From Oscillospiraceae bacterium (GTDB taxonomy: Bacteria; Bacillota; Clostridia; Oscillospirales; Ruminococcaceae): a stretch of 59,721 nucleotides of DNA. Position 1 is the first letter of the stretch. Each line of letters begins with the position of its first letter. Location of the stretch: contig JAFLUG010000006.1 in assembly GCA_022508885.1 (NCBI GenBank), positions 1 to 59,721 on the forward strand, written 5' to 3'. Shown here piece after piece: positions 1 through 8,760 of this stretch. Position numbers and translations under genes: made by a program. The notes beneath the pieces are model-generated. The model saw nothing but the letters and a program-made list of their open reading frames with translations, did no database searches and was not told where the DNA came from.

Positions 1-1
1 C

Positions 2-727
2 GGTTATTATTTCGGGCGGAATTTCGACTGGTATAACTGCAACGCGCTTATTGTCGAGGCTCACCCGAACAGCGGTTATTCCTCGATTTCCACGGTAAAC
101 ACAGATTTTATCGGCTTGGGTTCAAATTTTCTCAGCGACAATGTGCTGACTTTGGCGGCAATTTACGCGCCGCTTGACGGCATGAACGAAAAGGGCTTAT
201 GCGTTTCGGTGAATATGATCGAGGACAACGAAAGCGTAAACCAAAAAACCGACAAGCCCGATATTACCACAACTACCGCGGTTCGTCTGCTGCTTGACAA
301 TGCAGCCGATGTTGACGAGGCGATAGAGCTTTTAGGGCAGTACGATATGCACGCCTCAAAGGGACTGACAGTGCATTTCGCGGTTGCGGACGCAAACGGA
401 AAATGTGTCGCGGTTGAATATCTTAACGGCGAAATGATAGTTACCGAAACGCCTGTTGTCACTAATTTCTACTTTGCCGAGGGCAATAAAAAAGGCAAAG
501 GAACGCAGCAGTCCCACGAGCGTTACGAAAAGCTTATGCAAACGCTTTCGGATAAAAACAGCTTTACCGCCGACGATGTTATGAACGCTCTCGAAAGCGT
601 TTCAAAACACAATTACCGCGACGGCGAAACGACCGAGTGGAGCGCTGTTTTCAATCAGACCACGGGCGAAGCGGTCTACTGCCACAGAGAAAATTACGGC
701 AAGAAATTCACCTTCAAAATAAGCTGA
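2..727 (+). CDS. Choloylglycine hydrolase / linear amide C-N hydrolase family protein (5' truncated by window)
   Basis: The reading frame is open from base 2, so the true start and the expected N-terminal catalytic Cys lie outside the window. The first visible residues, YYFGRNFDW, match the conserved G-R-N-x-D segment near the N-terminus of Ntn-hydrolases of the choloylglycine hydrolase family (bile salt hydrolases, penicillin V acylases, related amidases). The segment GMNEKGLCVSVNM is the usual 'NEKGL' turn of that fold. About 241 residues are visible and end at TGA. Members cleave a linear amide bond; the substrate cannot be told here. The short gap to the next gene, with no obvious terminator, allows co-transcription with the PaaK-like ligase. 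Family assignment is fairly firm; bile salt activity is not claimed. Confidence 0.72.
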   Translation, partial: GYYFGRNFDWYNCNALIVEAHPNSGYSSISTVNTDFIGLGSNFLSDNVLTLAAIYAPLDGMNEKGLCVSVNMIEDNESVNQKTDKPDITTTTAVRLLLDNAADVDEAIELLGQYDMHASKGLTVHFAVADANGKCVAVEYLNGEMIVTETPVVTNFYFAEGNKKGKGTQQSHERYEKLMQTLSDKNSFTADDVMNALESVSKHNYRDGETTEWSAVFNQTTGEAVYCHRENYGKKFTFKIS

Positions 728-785
728 GCGAAATAGCGAACAAAGTGAGCGGTTTTTCGCGATTTTAAAATAAAAGGAGCGAACT

Positions 786-2129
786 ATGACCTTTACAAAT
801 CTGGTTTTAAAGCTTGCCGCGGCAAAGCTTAACACCAAGCTGCCGAGAAGCGTTATTCGGAAAATTCAGCAGAAGCGCCTAAGAGAAATGCTGATTTACG
901 CCTATGATCATTCGCCCTATTACCGCAAGGCCTTCAATGCCGCGGGAATTGACAGCCTTAATATTTCCGACACTCCTATCGAGAGCTTTCCGACCATGGA
1001 TAAGAAAACGCTGTTGGAAAACTTTGACCGGATAGTGACCGTTCGGAATTTAACGCAGGAAAAGCTGCGGAGCTTTGACAGCTCCGAAAATGCCGATAAG
1101 AAAACGCTCGGCGGGAAATTTCATCTTATACACTCGTCGGGAAGCACCGGAAAGCCCGGATATTTCCTTTACGACAACAGCGCGTGGGATGCAATGCTTA
1201 TCGGAATAATCAGGGCGGCGCTGTGGGATATGTCAATGCTCGATATTTTCAGGCTGAAACTATCAAAGCCGAAAATTCTCTATATTGCCGCGGCGGACGG
1301 TCGTTACGCGGGAGCAATGGCGGTCGGCGACGGTCTTGACGATCTTGGATTTGAAAAGCTGGTTCTTGATGTTCAGACGCCGCTTGACGAGCTTCAAAAA
1401 CAGCTTTGTGAGTTCAAACCCGATATTATTATCGGCTATCCTACGGCGATAAAAATGCTTGTGCAGACTGCCGATTACAAATTTAATATTCAGAGAGTCA
1501 TCACCTGCGGAGAGCCGCTGAGCGCAAGTTTACGAAAATATTTCAAGAGATTTTTCAAGTGCAGGATATTGAATTTTTACGGAGCGAGCGAGTCCATAGC
1601 TATCGGCGTTGAAGACGACACAAGCGGCGGTATGTACCTGTTTGATGATATGAATTACATTGAAATAGCCGACGACGGCATCTATCTCACCTGCCTTTAC
1701 AATTTCGCGCAGCCGCTGATACGCTACAAAATCTCAGATAAATCCGAGAAAATGCCGTATGACGGTAAATGCCCGTTTTCAAAAATCAAGAATATTCTCG
1801 GCAGGAACGAGGACATTATGTGGTTTACAAACGCCGAGGGAAAGGACGAATTTCTGCACCCGCTGTCGGTCGAGGGACTGTGCGTAAACGGGCTGTTGGA
1901 CTATCAGTTTGTGCAGAAGTCGGATAAGTATTTTGAGATAAACGCGCAGTTAAGGCGCGGCGCTGATTCGTCGAAGATACTGAAAGCTCTTGAAGGATAT
2001 ATGCGAAAAATACTGAAGCTGAACGGACTTTCAAACATAAGCTTTAAAATTCATATTGTAAGCGAAATAAACGCCGACAAGCAAACGGGCAAAAAGCGGC
2101 TTGTCGTCTGCGAGCGTCTGTCCGCATAA
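786..2129 (+). CDS. PaaK/CapK-like adenylate-forming enzyme (phenylacetate-CoA ligase family)
   Basis: A 447-residue protein with the ATP/AMP-binding loop SSGSTGKPG at residues 117-125, the hallmark of adenylate-forming ligases, followed by YPTAIKML and a NFYGASE acid motif like those of phenylacetate-CoA ligases, CapK and coenzyme F390 synthetases. The length fits that family. Such enzymes activate a carboxylic acid with ATP and often pass it to CoA or another acceptor; the substrate is not visible. AAGGAG sits 7 bases before the ATG, which fixes the start. The gene lies between an amidase-like gene and an ABC export system on the same strand; a shared role in modifying and exporting a small molecule is possible but unproven. 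Confidence 0.78.
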   Translation: MTFTNLVLKLAAAKLNTKLPRSVIRKIQQKRLREMLIYAYDHSPYYRKAFNAAGIDSLNISDTPIESFPTMDKKTLLENFDRIVTVRNLTQEKLRSFDSSENADKKTLGGKFHLIHSSGSTGKPGYFLYDNSAWDAMLIGIIRAALWDMSMLDIFRLKLSKPKILYIAAADGRYAGAMAVGDGLDDLGFEKLVLDVQTPLDELQKQLCEFKPDIIIGYPTAIKMLVQTADYKFNIQRVITCGEPLSASLRKYFKRFFKCRILNFYGASESIAIGVEDDTSGGMYLFDDMNYIEIADDGIYLTCLYNFAQPLIRYKISDKSEKMPYDGKCPFSKIKNILGRNEDIMWFTNAEGKDEFLHPLSVEGLCVNGLLDYQFVQKSDKYFEINAQLRRGADSSKILKALEGYMRKILKLNGLSNISFKIHIVSEINADKQTGKKRLVVCERLSA

Positions 2130-2176
2130 CAGCTCTTTTCGGATTATGTGAGCAGGCTCTGAAAAGGAACTATAGC

Positions 2177-2920
2177 ATGAAAAAAGTTATTCTATCGGGA
2201 AAAAATATCGTAAAATCCTTCGGAGATAATACCGTTCTACACGGAATCGACGCGGAAATTTTCGAGGGAGATTTTACGGTCATAATGGGCTCCTCGGGTT
2301 CGGGAAAATCAACGCTGTTGTATATGCTAAGCGGCATGGACCAGGTAAGCGGCGGAGAGCTGCTTTACCGTGACGGCAACATCACAAACGCCTCGGAAAA
2401 GGAGCTTACCAAGCTTCACGCGAATGATTTCGGGTTTGTGTTTCAGCGGACGCATCTTATCAGCAACCTGACGCTTTGCGAAAATATACGCATGGCGGGG
2501 CTTATCGGTTCTATGACGGACGATGAGGTGAAAAAACGCGCAGACGAGCTTATCGCGCGAATGAACCTCGAAAACGCGAAGGACAGACTTCCCTCGCAGG
2601 TATCGGGCGGAGAGGCGCAACGCGCGGCAGTCGCTCGGGCGGTCATCACAAAGCCCGCTATACTTTTTGCCGACGAGCCTACGGGCGCGCTCAACAAGGC
2701 GAATTCGGAGGAGGTATTGAACCTCTTTTCCTCACTTCACTCGGAGGGTCAGACGGTACTTCTTGTCACTCACGACAAGGAGGCGGCGCTTCGCGGAAAC
2801 CGCGTTTTATACCTCGAGGACGGCGCGATAATCGGCGAGCTGGAACTCCCGAATTACTCGGGCAAGGACAAAGCGCGCGAGGAAAAGCTTACGGCTTGGC
2901 TTGAAGGGCTTGGGTGGTAA
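2177..2920 (+). CDS. ABC transporter ATP-binding protein (MacB/LolD-like)
   Basis: A 247-residue ABC ATPase. Walker A is GSSGSGKST (residues 38-46), the signature is VSGGEAQRA (142-150) and Walker B is ILFADEP (162-168), followed by the switch His in LLVTHDKEAA. The MacB/LolD type is suggested by its size, the 'GLNKANSEEV'-like stretch after Walker B and pairing with an FtsX-type permease. It should sit on the inner face of the membrane and power the neighbouring permease. The permease ATG begins one base after this TAA stop, so the two are translationally coupled. Such pairs export or resist antimicrobial peptides or handle lipoproteins; the cargo is unknown. Confidence 0.92.
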   Translation: MKKVILSGKNIVKSFGDNTVLHGIDAEIFEGDFTVIMGSSGSGKSTLLYMLSGMDQVSGGELLYRDGNITNASEKELTKLHANDFGFVFQRTHLISNLTLCENIRMAGLIGSMTDDEVKKRADELIARMNLENAKDRLPSQVSGGEAQRAAVARAVITKPAILFADEPTGALNKANSEEVLNLFSSLHSEGQTVLLVTHDKEAALRGNRVLYLEDGAIIGELELPNYSGKDKAREEKLTAWLEGLGW

Positions 2921-2921
2921 T

Positions 2922-5258
2922 ATGGGAAAATACCGTTTACTGCTGAAGTCCACAGCTCAAAAGCAAAAGTCAGGTATCATAGGCATATTTCTGCTTGTAA
3001 GCGTTCTCGCTCTCTGTTTATTTTCCGCGCTAACTGTTTACATCAGTGGCACGAATTCCGTAGAAACCGAGATGAACCGCTTGGGTTTCGGCGATTTTAC
3101 AATTTGGACGAGCGGACAGTCGGAAGATATTAAGGAGGAGTTAGAAAACATTCCCGATGTGGAACGTGTTTCATATCAACCGCTTATCTTCGCGGGCTAC
3201 GAGATAAACGGCGGCTATTCCGACAACGAGGGACAGCTTATCGTTTACGACGGCTCGGTGGATTACCGCTTTATAAATGAGGACGGCGAGGAACTTCCTA
3301 CACCGGAAATTCAAACAGGCACAGTTTACATTTCTCCCGCGCTGCAATCAATGTTCGATGTGAAGATCGGCGATACGATACAGTTTGAGCTGTCGCACTC
3401 GAACGGAATAAAAAGCCTTACGGTCGCGGGATATTTCGCCGACGCGTTTATGGGAAGCTCGATGATAGATATGAAGAGTTTTCTGATTTGCGCTTATGAT
3501 TGGTCGGAAATTCAGTCGGTTATTGAAGAAGCGTCAATCGCCGATAAGCTCGGCAGGGTCGGCGCTATGTTTCATATTTTCAAAAGCGAAAACAGCGCGC
3601 TTTCTGACCTTGAATTTCAGCGCAAAATCAACGAATCCACTGATGTTTCATTGTACACGGAATTCACCTACCGCAAGGATTCAATCCTCAATTATATGCT
3701 GCTGTTGCAGAATATCCTGTCGGGATTTTTAATAGCGTTTTCGGCGGTCTTGCTGATAATCTGTATTGTCATCACGGGACACAGCCTGTCAACGGTAATC
3801 GAGCAGGAAAAGCGCGATATGGCTGTTCTGAAAACAATGGGAATGTCGGGCAGCGGGCTTCGCGGAGTGTATCTCGCGCTTTACGGAGGTACGATCTCAG
3901 CAGGACTGCTTTTGGGACTTGAGTTCTCATTTTTGATAGCGGAATTGCTCGCGAAAGCGATGATAACCTCAACGGGAATGCTTATCGAACTGTCGTTTCC
4001 AATAGTCGTTATACTGCCGATTTTGTTGGGAATTCTTTTAGTATTCGCGGCGTTCTTATTCATTCGCACAGCACGTATTTTGAAAATCGCGCCGATGCAG
4101 ACGATACGCGAAGCAACAGGTGAAAAGAGCGTAAAATCCCCGCTCAGCAAGCGTTTTCTTACGCTTGGTATAGCGGTTAGAGAACTGCGCTCGGAAAAGC
4201 GGAAATATATCGCGCTGTGCGTTATTTCGGCGTTTCTCGCGCTGTTTTTGTCGGTTATCGGAAAAATGGGGACTTGGCTCGGACCGAACGGAGAGGGGCT
4301 TATGAACACCTTCAGCGTAGCCGACCACGATCTGGGCGTGCAGCCTTTCAACGAAACAGTTCCTATGGACGAGATAGAGCGCGTTATCAACTGGTATTCG
4401 CCTGTTTTGGAAACATACGAGCTTGCGATGCAGAGCGTTACGGTAAACGGACAGGAATACACCGCGAATGTACTGAATGATACAAAGTGGTTTCATGTTC
4501 TTTCGGGCGAGGTCTGCGGCGGCGAAAGTATTCTGATAACCGATACTGTGGCGAGTGAATTGCAGCTTTCTATCGGCGATACCGTGCGCGTTGCGGCAAA
4601 CGGCAGAGCGGAAAGCTACACTGTTTCGGGAATCTACCAATGCGCGAACGGAATGGGCAGCAACATCGGAATGAGCCTCGCGGGATACTCCAAAATCGGC
4701 AATATAACGGGATATATCTGGTGTTATCACTATATTCTTGAGAATGGTCAGATGCGGGATTTTGCAATGAAATACTTGCAGGATAATTACCGCGGGATAG
4801 ATGTTCATACCAACAGTTGGTCGGGACTTTCGGGAATTGTTTTCGTAATGCACGCGCTGATCGTTGTTATCTATCTGATAGCCGCGCTGTTTGTTCTGGT
4901 CACGGTCGCGCTCACGGTGAGCAAATTATTGCAGTCCGAAACCGCGAAAATGGCGATATATAAGAGCTTGGGATTGTCATCGGGAGCTTTGAGGCTTTCC
5001 TTTGCCCTGAGATTTTTGATAGTGGTGTTCATCGGCACGGTTATCGGGCTTTTGGTTTCGGCTTTGTTTGGTGATATTGCGATAGCGAGCCTTTTCAAAA
5101 TGTTCGGGATATGCGAGTTCGGTTCGGGCTTCAGCGTTTTGGGAACAATACTTCCGCTTGTTAGCGTGCCGCTTTTGTTCTTTGTATTTGCGCTTGCTTT
5201 CTCCGCGAAACTTAAGCGGGTGAGCATAGTGAAATTAATTTCTGAAAATGATGATTAA
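2922..5258 (+). CDS. FtsX-like ABC transporter permease, two-domain
   Basis: A permease of 778 residues if the ATG at 2922 is used. An in-frame TTG at 2901 would overlap the ATPase gene and adds seven residues that look like read-through of its coding sequence. The layout is the BceB/FtsX type: an N-terminal membrane helix, a large extracellular domain (about residues 45-250), three helices (about 260-390), a second soluble domain (about 430-640) and three terminal helices. The duplicated helix blocks have the FtsX pattern with 'DMAVLKTMGMSG' and 'KMAIYKSLGLSS' cytoplasmic turns, each beside a helix. It forms the channel or mechanotransmitter for the upstream ATPase. No sensor kinase is next to it, which is unlike classical Bce modules. 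Confidence 0.88.
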   Translation: MGKYRLLLKSTAQKQKSGIIGIFLLVSVLALCLFSALTVYISGTNSVETEMNRLGFGDFTIWTSGQSEDIKEELENIPDVERVSYQPLIFAGYEINGGYSDNEGQLIVYDGSVDYRFINEDGEELPTPEIQTGTVYISPALQSMFDVKIGDTIQFELSHSNGIKSLTVAGYFADAFMGSSMIDMKSFLICAYDWSEIQSVIEEASIADKLGRVGAMFHIFKSENSALSDLEFQRKINESTDVSLYTEFTYRKDSILNYMLLLQNILSGFLIAFSAVLLIICIVITGHSLSTVIEQEKRDMAVLKTMGMSGSGLRGVYLALYGGTISAGLLLGLEFSFLIAELLAKAMITSTGMLIELSFPIVVILPILLGILLVFAAFLFIRTARILKIAPMQTIREATGEKSVKSPLSKRFLTLGIAVRELRSEKRKYIALCVISAFLALFLSVIGKMGTWLGPNGEGLMNTFSVADHDLGVQPFNETVPMDEIERVINWYSPVLETYELAMQSVTVNGQEYTANVLNDTKWFHVLSGEVCGGESILITDTVASELQLSIGDTVRVAANGRAESYTVSGIYQCANGMGSNIGMSLAGYSKIGNITGYIWCYHYILENGQMRDFAMKYLQDNYRGIDVHTNSWSGLSGIVFVMHALIVVIYLIAALFVLVTVALTVSKLLQSETAKMAIYKSLGLSSGALRLSFALRFLIVVFIGTVIGLLVSALFGDIAIASLFKMFGICEFGSGFSVLGTILPLVSVPLLFFVFALAFSAKLKRVSIVKLISENDD

Positions 5259-5272
5259 AGGAGAAATGAATT

Positions 5273-5926
5273 ATGAAAAAGATTTCTGCATTGATTCTGG
5301 CACTTACCGTCAGCATAACCGCGCTCGCAGGCTGTGACTCACAGCCTGAGGACCCCGGAACACCTCCGACAAATATACTGAATCCCGGTAATTCTCAGAG
5401 CGATTCCGATAATAACGGCAATAACACGGGAAACAGCACGAATAACACAGATAACTCTTCCGACATAAGCACAGGCGACAGCGCTTCAAAATATGACGGT
5501 GAGTTACTTGAAAACGCGGTGTCCGTTCGTATCGGCAACGGCGGCAGGAAGGACTGGTATATCAATATGTACAACAATGCCGCGTCGCAGACAATGCTCG
5601 GGTATCTGACAAGCTCGGAGCTGAGATTTCCCACCTACAATTATGACGGCGAACACGGCTTTGTTTCTCAGAGCGTTCGCGGAAGCTATACACGCGATGA
5701 TGAGATAACCGTCGAAAATGCCAAAGCAGGAGAATTGTATCTGCTGAGCGGCGGGCAGCTCCGCTTTTATTTCAAGGACAGCGCGGGAGTGAATATTACG
5801 GCTACTCCCATAGGATATTATGTTGAAACTGAGGGGCTTGCGGACGCAGTTGTTGACGCGTACACATCAAACCTCGGCGACACTTGGGGCGTGGATGTTT
5901 ATTTCAATATTACAAAAAGAATCTGA
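5273..5926 (+). CDS. Lipoprotein of unknown function
   Basis: A 217-residue protein with a clear lipoprotein signal peptide: KK at the N-terminus, a hydrophobic stretch and the lipobox LAGC with Cys21 as the acylated residue. A Ser/Asn/Asp-rich linker (about 35-75) follows, then a compact domain of about 140 residues with no motif I recognise. AAAGGAG lies before the ATG, and the gene starts 14 bases after the permease stop, so it is very probably part of the ABC operon and could be an extracellular accessory. The low-complexity linker is typical of surface lipoproteins in Ruminococcus-like bacteria. Confidence 0.8.
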   Translation: MKKISALILALTVSITALAGCDSQPEDPGTPPTNILNPGNSQSDSDNNGNNTGNSTNNTDNSSDISTGDSASKYDGELLENAVSVRIGNGGRKDWYINMYNNAASQTMLGYLTSSELRFPTYNYDGEHGFVSQSVRGSYTRDDEITVENAKAGELYLLSGGQLRFYFKDSAGVNITATPIGYYVETEGLADAVVDAYTSNLGDTWGVDVYFNITKRI

Positions 5927-5946
5927 TGCTGAAAAGTGGAGGATCA

Positions 5947-7041
5947 ATGGAATACAGGGTAAATCAAAAAACAGGCGATAAGATCAGCGTTATCGGTTTA
6001 GGAACGAGTTATATTTCGGAATCGTCCGAACGAGAAGCGGTCAAGGCTCTGGAACTCGCCTATGAAAACGGGATAAATTACGCCGACCTCGCGACAGCGG
6101 GCGCTAAGACTTTCGGCTACTACGGAAAGGCACTTGCTTCCGTAAGAAAAAATATGTACTATCAGGTGCATTTCGGAGCGTATTACTACAATGGCGAATA
6201 CGGCTGGACGACCGAACTTGATACCGTTAAACGCTCGATCGATTTTCAGCTTCGGGAGCTTAAAACCGACTACATCGACTACGGCTTTATTCACTGCATT
6301 GACAGCGAATCCGACTTTGAGGATTACAAGGCAAACGGAGTTTTGAAATATCTTCTTGAATTGAAAAAGCAGGGCGTTGTAAGAAATATCGGACTGTCCT
6401 CACATACTCCAAAAGTCGCCAATAAAATTCTTGACTTGGGAATAGCCGATATGCTGATGTTTTCCATAAATCCCGGGTATGACTATCAGCACGGCGAGTA
6501 CGCGCGCGGTGAAGCGCTCGAAAGAATGAGACTCTACCGCAGATGCGAAGCGGAGGGAATCGGCATTTCCGTGATGAAGCCGTTTTCGGGAGGTCAGCTT
6601 TTAGACGCGAAAACCTCACCGTTCGGCAAAGCGCTTTCGGTTTATCAGTGTATTCAATACGCACTCGACAAACCAGCCGTTTTAACAGTGCTCCCCGGTA
6701 TCGGTAATGCAGGCGATGTCAGGCGGCTGCTGAAATTTTTTGAAATTTCGGAGCAGGAAAAGGACTATTCCGTTATAGGCTCGTTTACTCCAAAGGATAT
6801 GAGCGGAGTCTGCGTATACTGCAATCACTGTCAGCCATGCCCCGCGGGTATCGACATAGGACTTGTCAACAAGTATTATGACCTTGCGCTTGCTGATGAC
6901 GAAATGGCAGTTAACCACTATCGAAAATTATCCGTTGATGCCGAGGCTTGCCTTAGATGCGGTCACTGTGAGAGCAGATGCCCGTTCCGAGTGAAGCAGG
7001 AAAGCAGAATGGAAGAAATAAGTCGATACTTTTCAAAATAG
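5947..7041 (+). CDS. Aldo/keto reductase-like protein with C-terminal ferredoxin domain, degenerate active site
   Basis: A 364-residue protein with a TIM-barrel aldo/keto reductase domain (about 1-280) and a C-terminal pair of 4Fe-4S motifs, CVYCNHCQPCP and CLRCGHCESRCP. GGAGG four bases before the ATG at 5947 supports this start over an upstream one that overlaps the lipoprotein gene. The usual Asp-Thr-Ala-x-x-Tyr motif is replaced by YADLATAG, and the strand that should end in the catalytic Lys reads YYQVHFG, so the Tyr/Lys of the catalytic tetrad look lost; the His in YGFIHCID remains. Classical NADPH-aldehyde chemistry is therefore doubtful and a ferredoxin-linked role is possible. A good terminator follows. 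Confidence 0.8.
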   Translation: MEYRVNQKTGDKISVIGLGTSYISESSEREAVKALELAYENGINYADLATAGAKTFGYYGKALASVRKNMYYQVHFGAYYYNGEYGWTTELDTVKRSIDFQLRELKTDYIDYGFIHCIDSESDFEDYKANGVLKYLLELKKQGVVRNIGLSSHTPKVANKILDLGIADMLMFSINPGYDYQHGEYARGEALERMRLYRRCEAEGIGISVMKPFSGGQLLDAKTSPFGKALSVYQCIQYALDKPAVLTVLPGIGNAGDVRRLLKFFEISEQEKDYSVIGSFTPKDMSGVCVYCNHCQPCPAGIDIGLVNKYYDLALADDEMAVNHYRKLSVDAEACLRCGHCESRCPFRVKQESRMEEISRYFSK

Positions 7042-7265
7042 TTAATTTTGCAAAAAGCGGCTGCTGTAATATTCAGCATCCGCTTTATTATATCTCGTTA
7101 AAATTTAAAATGACTCTTTTTATCGACAAAATAAAAACTCAATTATAGAAAAATTTTAAGTCGGATTGTTACTGACTTTATTTTCGTGGCTTATATATAG
7201 AGGGTTATTCTTCTTCTCTCTGCTATTGGAGGAGTCAGCGCAAAATCAATAATAAGCCGTTGCAC
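7042..7265. other. AT-rich stretch without a gene, left side of the mobile-element scar
   Basis: Apart from the terminator at its left end, no ORF with a credible product is visible. The base composition drops sharply against the flanking genes, in line with foreign or decaying DNA joined to the recombinase remnant. Confidence 0.5.
7054..7090 (+). terminator. Rho-independent terminator after the Fe-S aldo/keto reductase
   Basis: AAAGCGG-c-TGCTG pairs with CAGCA-t-CCGCTTT across a 7-base loop, with one mismatch, followed by an AT-rich tail. It closes the operon that ends at 7041. Confidence 0.8.
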
Positions 7266-7734
7266 ATTTTACATCTGAGGATAAAATGTGGACAATCGAG
7301 CTATGAGGCGCAGATTGGCTACCGAAAAGGAGCGAACGGCAAGCCCGAAATAGTACCCGAGGAAGCTGAGATCGTTCGTGAAATATTCCGCAGTTACCTT
7401 GACGGAATGAGCCTCGCACAACTCGCCGACCGTTGATGAACAAGCCCTTCACCAAGCAATAGTGAGCGCGATAAACGAGTTCTGCGATGTCAAGGACGAT
7501 ATAACGAAAGTTCTTCGCGAGAGCATTTCCGAGGTGCTTGACCCGAATATGAACGGGAGCGTCCTCGCGGCACAGATGGACGCGGTACTTGAACGCCTTG
7601 AACAAGAGGACTTCAAGCTGACCGAGTACGATGACATTGCGGTAAGACAGATTATCGAAAAGGTTACGGTCAATGATAAGGTCACTATAACAGTGACCTT
7701 CAAGGGTGGAGTTGAAATTAGAAAAATGCTTTGA
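7266..7734 (+). pseudogene. Remnant of a large serine recombinase (TnpX/Tn4451 type)
   Basis: Two pieces of one protein lie in different frames. The first (about 7290-7433) reads GYRKGANGKPEIVPEEAE then IVREIFRSYLDGMSLAQLA, the 'recombinase' domain of large serine recombinases, and ends at a TGA. The second, in another frame, runs upstream of a GTG at 7462 as VDEQALHQAIVSAINEF and ends with VNDKVTITVTFKGGVEIR, the usual C-terminus of such enzymes. The resolvase catalytic domain and the cysteine zinc-ribbon between the pieces are missing, so there was both an internal deletion and a frameshift. It marks the site of a decayed transposon or integrative element, next to an AT-rich passenger gene. 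Confidence 0.75.
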
Positions 7735-7741
7735 AAAAGTA

Positions 7742-7770
7742 TTGACAAGCCGTTAAATAAGTGATACAAT
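7742..7770 (+). promoter_or_regulatory. Sigma-A promoter (consensus -35, one-off -10)
   Basis: TTGACA and TACAAT are separated by exactly 17 bases. Transcription would begin near 7777 and run into the hairpins at 7821-7880. Confidence 0.75.
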
Positions 7771-7776
7771 ACAATC

Positions 7777-7880
7777 AATGTATAGCGAATGTAGAAAAAA
7801 TCTTTTTTGTAGTGGTTAGCCAGCAGGGTAAGCCCTGCATCCGGTACGTCCCGCACGTTGTTATGGGACGTTTTCTTTTT
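7777..7880 (+). ncRNA. Candidate short structured RNA or attenuating leader
   Basis: Between the promoter at 7742-7770 and a terminator at 7846-7880 lies about 70 bases without an ORF. It holds an A-run/T-run inverted repeat, then GCAGGG-taa-GCCCTGC (a second hairpin), then the terminator. The product would be an RNA of roughly 105 nucleotides. It could be a free small RNA or a leader that controls read-through into the glycosylase gene at 7977. A second GGTTAGCC copy occurs just downstream (near 7911), which could allow alternative pairing. No known RNA family is recognised. Confidence 0.4.
7846..7880 (+). terminator. Rho-independent terminator
   Basis: ACGTCCC pairs perfectly with GGGACGT across a 12-base loop, followed by TTTTCTTTTT. 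It lies between a strong promoter and the glycosylase gene. Confidence 0.8.
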
Positions 7881-7976
7881 ACTCGAATACAGCGAAATCT
7901 TTTTAGTAAAGGTTAGCCAAGTTGAAAGTTACATTTTTAGTGTAATTTCCTTTTTTGCACAATAACTAACCGCAGA

Positions 7977-8615
7977 ATGAAATTAGTGAGAGTCAAAATG
8001 TTAAAACGTGATTTTTATTTAAGAGACGCAAACTCGATAGCACCCGATTTGTTGGGGAAAATTCTGGTTCACAAAACCAAAGCCGGTTTGACATCCGGAA
8101 TGATCGTTGAAGTTGAATCCTATATGGGATCCATTGATAAAGGGGCTCATTCATATTTAAACAAGCGAACTGCCCGGACAGAGGTTCAGTTTGGACCGGG
8201 CGGCTATGCATATATCTATTCAATATATGGAATGCATTGTTGCTTTAATGTCGTAACCAATGTTATTAACAAGCCGGAGGTCGTTCTGGTAAGAGCTCTG
8301 GAACCTATTGAAGGCATTGATTTAATGATGAAGCGCAGAAATACGCAGAACGTCGTTGAATTGTGTAACGGACCGGGCAAACTTTGCGCGGCTCTTGATA
8401 TAACAAAAGACTGTTATGCCTTTGATCTGTGCGGTGAAGAGTTATACATTGATGAATACTCAGGCGTTTCTGCTGCTGATATCGGAGTGTCTCCGAGAAT
8501 TAATATTGATTACGCGGATGAATATGCCGATTGTCTATGGCGTTATTATATAAGAGATAATAAATATGTTTCAAAGGTTGCACGGAGATATAAAAGCGAC
8601 AAAACATTGGGTTGA
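7977..8615 (+). CDS. mpg: DNA-3-methyladenine glycosylase (AAG/MPG family)
   Basis: A 212-residue protein of the alkyladenine glycosylase fold: FYLRDANSIAPDLLGKILV at the N-terminus, GMIVEVESYMG with the conserved catalytic Glu of the E-x-E-x-Y motif, and FGPGGYAYIYSIYGMHCCFN, the DNA-binding core. It removes alkylated or deaminated purines to start base-excision repair. A second start at 7998 (MLKRDFY) is possible and closer to the usual family N-terminus; neither has a strong ribosome site. The gene is clearly more AT-rich than its neighbours and lies beside a broken recombinase, so it was probably carried in by that element. Family assignment is firm. Confidence 0.88.
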   Translation: MKLVRVKMLKRDFYLRDANSIAPDLLGKILVHKTKAGLTSGMIVEVESYMGSIDKGAHSYLNKRTARTEVQFGPGGYAYIYSIYGMHCCFNVVTNVINKPEVVLVRALEPIEGIDLMMKRRNTQNVVELCNGPGKLCAALDITKDCYAFDLCGEELYIDEYSGVSAADIGVSPRINIDYADEYADCLWRYYIRDNKYVSKVARRYKSDKTLG

Positions 8616-8617
8616 AA

Positions 8618-8666
8618 ACCTGCCATAATTTGAACTCCCATGCTTCGGACGGCGGCAGGTGTTTTG
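8618..8666 (+). terminator. Terminator after the glycosylase gene
   Basis: ACCTGCC and GGCAGGT form a 7-bp stem around a 29-base loop, with GTTTTGTT after it. The stem begins right at the stop codon. The long loop lowers confidence. Confidence 0.5.
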
Positions 8667-8760
8667 TTGTAACCCTTATAATATGTTTTCGGATCATGGA
8701 TCCTGATCTCAAAATGCAAAGCGAAACAATAAAAAAACAACTCGTTGAAGAGGTGAAACA

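Noticed and set aside
4056-4853. A 265-codon minus-strand ORF inside the FtsX permease gene
   Set aside because: The permease frame has clear membrane helices and domain order; the antisense text is typical shadow sequence.
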